This document shows, piece by piece, positions 58,995 through 64,000 of a stretch of 64,000 bases of DNA (positions are counted from its first letter, which is position 1; each line of letters begins with the position of its first letter). The notes under the pieces are model-generated. The model saw only the letters and a list, made by a program, of their open reading frames with translations. It was not told the DNA's origin and searched no databases. The position numbers and the translations under genes are program-made. The stretch covers positions 248,001 through 312,000 of the forward strand of contig NZ_JBHFEI010000003.1 in the NCBI RefSeq assembly GCF_041928815.1, read 5' to 3'. The DNA is from JBHFEI01 sp041928815. GTDB taxonomy: Bacteria; Pseudomonadota; Alphaproteobacteria; Rhizobiales; Rhizobiaceae.

Positions 58995-60290
58995 ATGACA
59001 AGCGAAACGACGAAGACGACGGCTGCGGGCCTGACGCGCCGCACGCTGTTGAAGACGGGTGCGGCCGCCGCCGGCGCGATCGCAGGTTCTGGCGCGATCA
59101 CCGGCTTCCCGACGATCTGGGCGCAGAACCCGATCACGCTGCGCCAGTTCGGCACCGGCGTGTCGAACATCAACGCGATCGCGGAGAAGTGCAAGGAAGA
59201 CCTCGGCATCACGCTCGAGATGACGGCGACCGATTCGGATGCGGCCGCCCAGCGCGCCGTCACCCAGCCGGACAGCTACGACATCGCCGACATCGAATAC
59301 TGGATCCTGAAGAAGGTGTTCCCCGCCGGCGTGATCCAGCCGATGGACACCAAGAAGCTCAAATATTACGACAAGATCGTGCCGCTGTTCAAAACCGGCA
59401 AGCTGACGCCCGACAGCGTGATCGCGCAAGGGACGGCGCCGCACACGGTCGGCTTTGTCGAGGCGATGGATGCGAAGACCTTCGCCAAGGGCGAGACGGA
59501 ATTCTTCACCATGGTTCCGACGATCTACAATGCCGACACGCTCGGCATCCGCCCGGACCTCGTCGGCCGCGAGATCACCACCTGGGCCGACATCATGGAC
59601 CCGGCCTTCAAGGGCAAGACCTCGATCCTCAACATCCCCTCGATCGGCATCATGGACGCCGCGATGATCATGGAGGCGATGGGCAACATCAAATATGCCG
59701 ACAAGGGTAACATGACCAAGGAAGAGATCGACGCGACGATCGAATTCCTGATCAAGGCCAAGCAGGACGGCCAGTTCCGTGCCTTCTGGAAGTCCTTCGA
59801 CGAGTCCGTCAACCTGATGGCGTCCGGCGAGGTCGTCATCCAGTCCATGTGGTCGCCGGCCGTCGCCGCCGTTCGCTCCAAGGGCATCGCCTGCAAGTAC
59901 CAGCCGCTGAAGGAAGGTTACCGCTCCTGGGGCGGCGGTCTCGGTCTCGCCGCGCATCTCTCGGGCGCCCAGCTCGACGCGGCCTACGAGTATATCAACT
60001 GGTACACGTCCGGCTGGGTCGGCGGCTACCTCAACCGCCAGGGCTACTATTCGGCCGCGATGGACACCGCCAAGGAGTACATGACCGCCGACGAATGGGG
60101 CTACTGGATCGAAGGCAAGCCGGCCGAGGGCGACATCATGTCCCCGGAGGGCAAGGTCATGGAAAAGGCCGGGGCGGTCCGCGACGGCGGTTCCTTCGAG
60201 GAGCGCATGGGCAAGGTCGCCTGCTGGAACTCGGTCATGGACGAGGACCGCTACATGGTGAAGCGCTGGAACGAGTTCATCGCCGCCTGA
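58995..60290 (+). CDS. Tat-exported solute-binding protein, PotD-like
   Basis: Periplasmic binding protein of 431 residues. The N-terminal twin-arginine signal is TRRTLLKTGAAAAGAIAG (RR at 15-16). The mature part is a type II bacterial extracellular solute-binding fold related to spermidine/putrescine and other amine-type ligands, with blocks VVIQSMWSPAVAAVRSKG and AYEYINWYTSGWVGGYLNRQ. GAGGGAG fits the ATG at 58995 better than one at 58989. The ligand is unknown; operon context suggests a nitrogen-containing ring compound or amine. Confidence 0.9.
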   Translation: MTSETTKTTAAGLTRRTLLKTGAAAAGAIAGSGAITGFPTIWAQNPITLRQFGTGVSNINAIAEKCKEDLGITLEMTATDSDAAAQRAVTQPDSYDIADIEYWILKKVFPAGVIQPMDTKKLKYYDKIVPLFKTGKLTPDSVIAQGTAPHTVGFVEAMDAKTFAKGETEFFTMVPTIYNADTLGIRPDLVGREITTWADIMDPAFKGKTSILNIPSIGIMDAAMIMEAMGNIKYADKGNMTKEEIDATIEFLIKAKQDGQFRAFWKSFDESVNLMASGEVVIQSMWSPAVAAVRSKGIACKYQPLKEGYRSWGGGLGLAAHLSGAQLDAAYEYINWYTSGWVGGYLNRQGYYSAAMDTAKEYMTADEWGYWIEGKPAEGDIMSPEGKVMEKAGAVRDGGSFEERMGKVACWNSVMDEDRYMVKRWNEFIAA

Positions 60291-60385
60291 CGACGCCTCG
60301 TCGCGTCCGGCTGCGGGCGCTTGCCTGCGACGCGGATCTCTCCGCGTCGCCTCTCTCCTGAAACGATCGTCCCGGGGGCTTCCAG

Positions 60386-61297
60386 ATGGCGACAGTGCTT
60401 TCCTCAGATGCGGTCGGGGCGCCGGCCCTGGCGAAACGCAGTTTTAGGCTTCCGGCCGCCGTCATCGCCTATCTTCAGGCCGCGCCGCTGCTCCTGATCC
60501 TCGGCTTCTTCTTCCTGCTGCCGATCCTGATGATCGCGGTGGTGAGCTTCTGGGATTACGACTTCGCCGGCCTCTATCCCGACTTGCTGACGATGAACTA
60601 CGAGGAGACGCTCGGCTCCTGGGTGACGTGGAAGACCTATCTCAACACGCTGCGCTACACGGCGATCGTCTGGGTGCTGACCACCTTCATCGGCTTCTGG
60701 GTCGCCTATTTCCTTGCCTTCCACATCCGCACCGCGACGATGCAGATGATCCTGTTCCTCGTCTGCACCGTGCCCTTCCTCACGTCGAACATCATCCGGA
60801 TGATCTCCTGGATCCCGGTGCTCGGCCGCAACGGCCTCGTCAACTCGACGCTGGTCAATGCCGGCGTCATCGACCAGCCGATCGAGTGGCTGCTCTATTC
60901 CGATTTCGCCGTCATCCTCGCCATGGTGCATCTCAACACGCTGTTCATGGTGACGCCCGTCTTCAACACGCTGATGCGCATCGACCGCTCGCTGATCGAG
61001 GCCGCGCGCGACGCCGGCGCTAGCGGCGGGCAGATCCTCTGGAACGTGATCATCCCGCTTGCCAAGCCCGGCATCGCCATCGGTTCGATCTTCGTCGTCA
61101 CGCTGGTGATGGCGGATTTTTCGACCGTGCAGGTCATGTCCGGCGGGCAGAGCGCATCGGTTGCGCTGATGATGAAGAACCAGATGTCGCTCCTGCAATA
61201 TCCCGCCGCCGCCGCCAATGCCGTGGTGCTGCTGATCGTCGTGCTGATGATGGTCGCCGCCATCCTGCGCGTCGTCGACATCCGCAAGGAGCTCTGA
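60386..61297 (+). CDS. ABC importer permease, PotB-like
   Basis: Inner-membrane permease of 303 residues with six predicted helices. The EAA loop (EAARDAGASGGQILWNVIIP) and GIAIGSIFVVTLVMADFSTV are characteristic of BPD_transp_1 family permeases of the polyamine type. It starts 95 bases after the solute-binding protein gene and ends one base before the next permease. Confidence 0.92.
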   Translation: MATVLSSDAVGAPALAKRSFRLPAAVIAYLQAAPLLLILGFFFLLPILMIAVVSFWDYDFAGLYPDLLTMNYEETLGSWVTWKTYLNTLRYTAIVWVLTTFIGFWVAYFLAFHIRTATMQMILFLVCTVPFLTSNIIRMISWIPVLGRNGLVNSTLVNAGVIDQPIEWLLYSDFAVILAMVHLNTLFMVTPVFNTLMRIDRSLIEAARDAGASGGQILWNVIIPLAKPGIAIGSIFVVTLVMADFSTVQVMSGGQSASVALMMKNQMSLLQYPAAAANAVVLLIVVLMMVAAILRVVDIRKEL

Positions 61298-61298
61298 G

Positions 61299-62120
61299 AT
61301 GAGCCACGAAAAGCGCACCCTCGAATTCTATGTGCTCGCCGCCTTCTTCCTCGTCTTCGTGCTGTTCCTCTACGGGCCGCTGTCGGCCGTCTTCATCCTG
61401 TCGTTCCAGGGCCCGAATGGCGGGCTCACCTTCCCGATGAACGGCGCCTCGCTGCACTGGTTCGGCAATCTCTTCGAGAAGCAGGCCGTCGGCGATTTCG
61501 GCGCCTCGTTCCGCCGGTCCTTCACCCTCGGCGTCATGGTGATGGTGGTCAACGTCGTCGTCTCGCTGCTCGCCGGTCTCGCGTTCCGCAACCGGTTTCG
61601 CGGCTCGACGACGCTGTTCTACATCACTGTCGCCAGCCTCGTCGTGCCGTCGATCATCATCTCGCTCGGCATCGGCGTCGTCTTCCAGCAACTCGGCTTC
61701 AAGCCGGCCTGGTATTCGTCGGGCTTCGGCGCCCATCTCACTTGGACGCTGCCCTTCGGCGTTCTGATCATGTTCGCCGTGTTCAACCGCTTCTCGCCGG
61801 CCTATGAGGAGGCGGCACGCGACCTCGGCGCCACCTCCTGGCAGACCTTCTACCACGTCGTCCTGCCGATGATCGCGCCGAGCCTGATCGGCGTCGGACT
61901 GTTCGGCTTCACGCTCTCCTATGACGAATTCGCCCGCACGCTGATGACGTCCGGCACCTACAACACGCTGCCGCTCGAAATCTACGGCATGACCACCAAT
62001 GTGACGACGCCCGTTCTCTACGCGCTCGGCACGGTGACCACGCTTTTCTCCTTCTCGATCATCCTCGCGGCGCTCGGCTTCATCCTCTACAGCCGCCGCA
62101 AGCAGGCGAAAGTCCTCTGA
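61299..62120 (+). CDS. ABC importer permease, PotC-like
   Basis: Second permease of 273 residues. The EAA loop is EEAARDLGATSWQTFYHVVL and the first helix AFFLVFVLFLYGPLSAVFIL. It begins right after the PotB-like stop, so the two are tightly coupled. Together with the ATPase and binding protein they form a complete importer. Confidence 0.92.
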   Translation: MSHEKRTLEFYVLAAFFLVFVLFLYGPLSAVFILSFQGPNGGLTFPMNGASLHWFGNLFEKQAVGDFGASFRRSFTLGVMVMVVNVVVSLLAGLAFRNRFRGSTTLFYITVASLVVPSIIISLGIGVVFQQLGFKPAWYSSGFGAHLTWTLPFGVLIMFAVFNRFSPAYEEAARDLGATSWQTFYHVVLPMIAPSLIGVGLFGFTLSYDEFARTLMTSGTYNTLPLEIYGMTTNVTTPVLYALGTVTTLFSFSIILAALGFILYSRRKQAKVL

Positions 62121-62124
62121 TCCC

Positions 62125-62853
62125 ATGCGCATCCTGATCGTCAATCCGAACACCACCGTTTCGATGACCCGCAAGGCCGCCGGGGCGGCACGGGAGGTCG
62201 CGGCCGCCGGCACCGAGATCGTCGAGGCGACCTCGCGCATGGGGCCCGCCTCGATCGAAGGCCATTACGACGGCGCGCTCGCCGTGCCCGGCCTGCTGGC
62301 CGAGATCGCAAGGGGCGAGGCGGAGGGGATCGACGCGGCGGTGATCGCCTGTTTCGACGATACGGGGCTCGATGCGGCGCGGTCGCGGGCGAACGTCCCC
62401 GTTCTCGGCCTGTGCGAGTCCGCCCTCGTCACGGCCGGTTTCCTCGCCCAGCGCTTTTCCGTGGTCACGACACTGGAGCGCTCCCGCGTGCTCCTTGAAA
62501 ACCTGTCGCGGCATTATGGCATGGGCGGGCGGGCAAGGGTCCGGGCGGCCGATATTCCCGTCCTCGAACTGGAGGATCCCGCTTCCGGGGCACTGCCGAA
62601 GCTGCGGAGCGAAATTGAGCGTGCGCTTGCCGAGGATGGTGCCGAGGCGATCGTGCTCGGCTGCGCCGGCATGGCGGATCTCGCGCGCCGGCTTCAGCAA
62701 GACTATGGCGTTCCGGTCGTCGACGGCGTGGCTGCGGCGGTCAAGCAGGCCGAGGCGCTGGTGTCGCTCGGCCTTTCGACCAGCAAGCGCGGCTCCTATG
62801 CCGCGCCTCTCTCGAAGGCCTATGCGGGCGCCATGGCGCCGTTCGCACCCTGA
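62125..62853 (+). CDS. Asp/Glu-hydantoin racemase family protein
   Basis: Racemase-fold protein of 242 residues, similar to hydantoin racemase (HyuE) and DCG1. It starts MRILIVNPNTTVSMTRKAAG, the family hallmark, and has the two expected catalytic cysteines: C76 in VIACFDDTG and C180 in VLGCAGMADL. Four bases separate it from the PotC-like stop. The likely role is racemisation of 5-substituted hydantoins or related compounds that the importer brings in, though no hydantoinase or carbamoylase gene is present. Confidence 0.88.
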   Translation: MRILIVNPNTTVSMTRKAAGAAREVAAAGTEIVEATSRMGPASIEGHYDGALAVPGLLAEIARGEAEGIDAAVIACFDDTGLDAARSRANVPVLGLCESALVTAGFLAQRFSVVTTLERSRVLLENLSRHYGMGGRARVRAADIPVLELEDPASGALPKLRSEIERALAEDGAEAIVLGCAGMADLARRLQQDYGVPVVDGVAAAVKQAEALVSLGLSTSKRGSYAAPLSKAYAGAMAPFAP

Positions 62854-62856
62854 GCG

Positions 62857-63642
62857 CTATCGGTCGAGCCAACTCGGCCGCAGCTTTTCCCCAATCATGC
62901 AATCCGTCTTCGGCGCCGCCTGTGCCGGGATGACGACCTCTCTCGGATCGAGGCCGCTGATCTCCAGCACCAGTTTCTGGCGGATGGCGATGGTGAAATC
63001 CTCGGCTTTATGGACCGGCAGGACGAAGGAGCCAGGTCCGCCGATGACGCAATCGGCATAGTAGCGGTCGAGCGGCCCGACGGAGGCGGATGGGCGGATC
63101 TGGATCGCCAGGCCGTTGATGATGATGCCGCTTCCGACCACCCTCTCGCGGGCCGGCATCACCGGCGGCCCGGCATTGTTCGGCCCGTCGCCGGAAACGT
63201 CGATGACGCGGCGCAGGGCGCGGAAGGGGGCCTCCCCGATCAGGCGCGCGCCATAGGCGATCGCGCTGGAGATCGAGGTTCCCCGCCTCGTCGTCACGGG
63301 GGCGGCGGCGATCTTTGCGGCAAGCGCCTCGGCGTCCGCCGCGCTCCCGATCACATGCCAGTCGATGCGCGAGGCCTCGTTGACGGTGCCGGCCCATTCG
63401 AAATAGCTGATCGCCACCCGCCCGGTCAGGCCGCCGGTGACGGCGTTGATCACGTCCGGATGGCGCAGCGCATCGACATAGCCGGAGCGCTGGACGCGTG
63501 CCTCCTCGATGTCCATCGACCCGGACATGTCGACCGCAAGAACGAGCTGCACGTCGACGTCGCCGCCCGCGTCGACCGGGATCGCCCGCTGTCCGGCAAG
63601 GCCGGTCAGTCCGAGGAGAAGGGCGAGCGTCGCCAGGATCAT
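62857..63642 (-). CDS. DUF1194 von Willebrand factor A-like protein
   Basis: Secreted or anchored VWA protein of 261 residues. A signal-like helix (MILATLALLLGLTGLAGQ) is followed by the MIDAS motif DMSGS (38-42) and further metal-site residues in RRGTSISSAI and VIDVSGDGPNN. Start 63642 gives this signal; an upstream frame adds unrelated residues. It is convergent with the racemase, with 3 bases between stops. VWA domains bind partner proteins via a metal ion; role unknown. Confidence 0.88.
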   Translation of the reverse strand: MILATLALLLGLTGLAGQRAIPVDAGGDVDVQLVLAVDMSGSMDIEEARVQRSGYVDALRHPDVINAVTGGLTGRVAISYFEWAGTVNEASRIDWHVIGSAADAEALAAKIAAAPVTTRRGTSISSAIAYGARLIGEAPFRALRRVIDVSGDGPNNAGPPVMPARERVVGSGIIINGLAIQIRPSASVGPLDRYYADCVIGGPGSFVLPVHKAEDFTIAIRQKLVLEISGLDPREVVIPAQAAPKTDCMIGEKLRPSWLDR

Positions 63643-63822
63643 GGCATCGGGCCTCCCGTGGTCGATCAGCCGTAAAAGAGTAGCACAGGATCGGCGCGGC
63701 GCGACGCCGAAGCGTTGTCCCGCCATCAACAAAAGGTGAGGCGGGGCGCCGGGAGGCCTGCCGTTGCCTTTCCCGGCCGCAGGCCTAAGTGATGGCGCGA
63801 TCTCGCCTCGGATGGAACCCGC

Positions 63823-64000
63823 ATGCAACAGGACGGATGGATGGAAGGGGTGCCGCTCGCGTCCCTGCAGCGGTCGGCGTTCGGCTATTTTCTGGACCAT
63901 ACCGACCCGGGGACCGGCCTCGTCGCCGACACGTCCGCCCCCGGCGCGCCGGCCAGCATCGCCGCCACCGGCTTCGGGCTTTCGGCGTATCCCGTGGCCG
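63823..64000 (+). CDS. Glucoamylase-like (PF10091-type) protein, 5' end only
   Basis: The first 59 codons read MQQDGWMEGVPLASLQRSAF, then GYFLDHTDPGTGLVAD and SIAATGFGLSAYPV. The patterns YF(L/W)xHTxPxTGLVxD and SIAATGFGL are hallmarks of the glucoamylase-like domain also found in cyclic beta-1,2-glucan synthases and related glucanases. The gene runs out of the window, so its length and any signal peptide are unknown. The ATG was chosen because no earlier in-frame start is supported. Confidence 0.75.
   Translation, partial: MQQDGWMEGVPLASLQRSAFGYFLDHTDPGTGLVADTSAPGAPASIAATGFGLSAYPVA

Overview
The window is a high-GC alphaproteobacterial chromosome segment, almost certainly from the family Rhizobiaceae (Ensifer/Rhizobium/Shinella-like). 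The evidence is an lsrB-trxB-lrp neighbourhood with two tandem AbcR-type small RNAs, a greA-lpsB lipopolysaccharide-core cluster, a type II glutamine synthetase (glnII) next to a DUF2735 gene, and many small rhizobial families. Species cannot be fixed from sequence reading alone. About 52 protein genes are supported, two of them cut by the window edges. I saw no rRNA, tRNA, CRISPR array, insertion sequence or phage.

Layout. 0-7.6 kb: cold-shock gene (cut), DMT exporter, periplasmic PQQ sugar dehydrogenase, an unrecognised two-gene membrane operon, aspartate aminotransferase, GNAT acetyltransferase, and an ArsR regulator with an Old Yellow Enzyme. 7.6-15.2 kb: two AbcR-like sRNAs, lsrB, trxB, lrp, then the leftward operon greA-lpsB-glycosyltransferase-FkbM methyltransferase plus a hypothetical gene. 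15.3-32 kb: SDR, carB, chemoreceptor, zinc alcohol dehydrogenase, YpfJ-type metallopeptidase, glycosyltransferase-discoidin fusion, MFS and MATE exporters, carA, yqeY and a putative HTH protein. 32.4-39.2 kb: dnaG-recQ-(GIY-YIG)-rpoD, a version of the macromolecular-synthesis operon. 39.3-42 kb: small genes for a transglycosylase lipoprotein, DUF1428, YjbQ, an NTF2-like protein and a secreted basic protein. 42.4-50.7 kb: two divergent RTX proteins; the larger contains eighteen 81-residue repeats. 50.8-55 kb: diguanylate cyclase, DUF2778 L,D-transpeptidase-like protein, HxlR regulator and SDR. 55-64 kb: glnII, DUF2735, a GntR regulator, a PotABCD-like ABC importer with a hydantoin-racemase-like enzyme, a DUF1194 VWA protein and the start of a glucoamylase-like gene.

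The most interesting inference lies at 55-63 kb. Both glnII and the ABC-importer/racemase operon carry well-spaced sigma-54 promoter-like elements that agree at 12 of 15 positions, which suggests a linked nitrogen-limitation module. The importer's first gene is also preceded by a 13-bp perfect inverted repeat. Its right arm contains the start codon and its loop contains the ribosome-binding site, while the predicted sigma-54 start point falls at the last base of the left arm. A transcript from sigma-54 would therefore lack the hairpin, and a longer upstream transcript would carry it. This could be a promoter-dependent translation switch, or simply an operator. Other notable items are the tandem sRNAs with assignable promoters and terminators, the 5.5-kb repeat RTX gene, and a perfect palindrome upstream of the ArsR/Old Yellow Enzyme operon.
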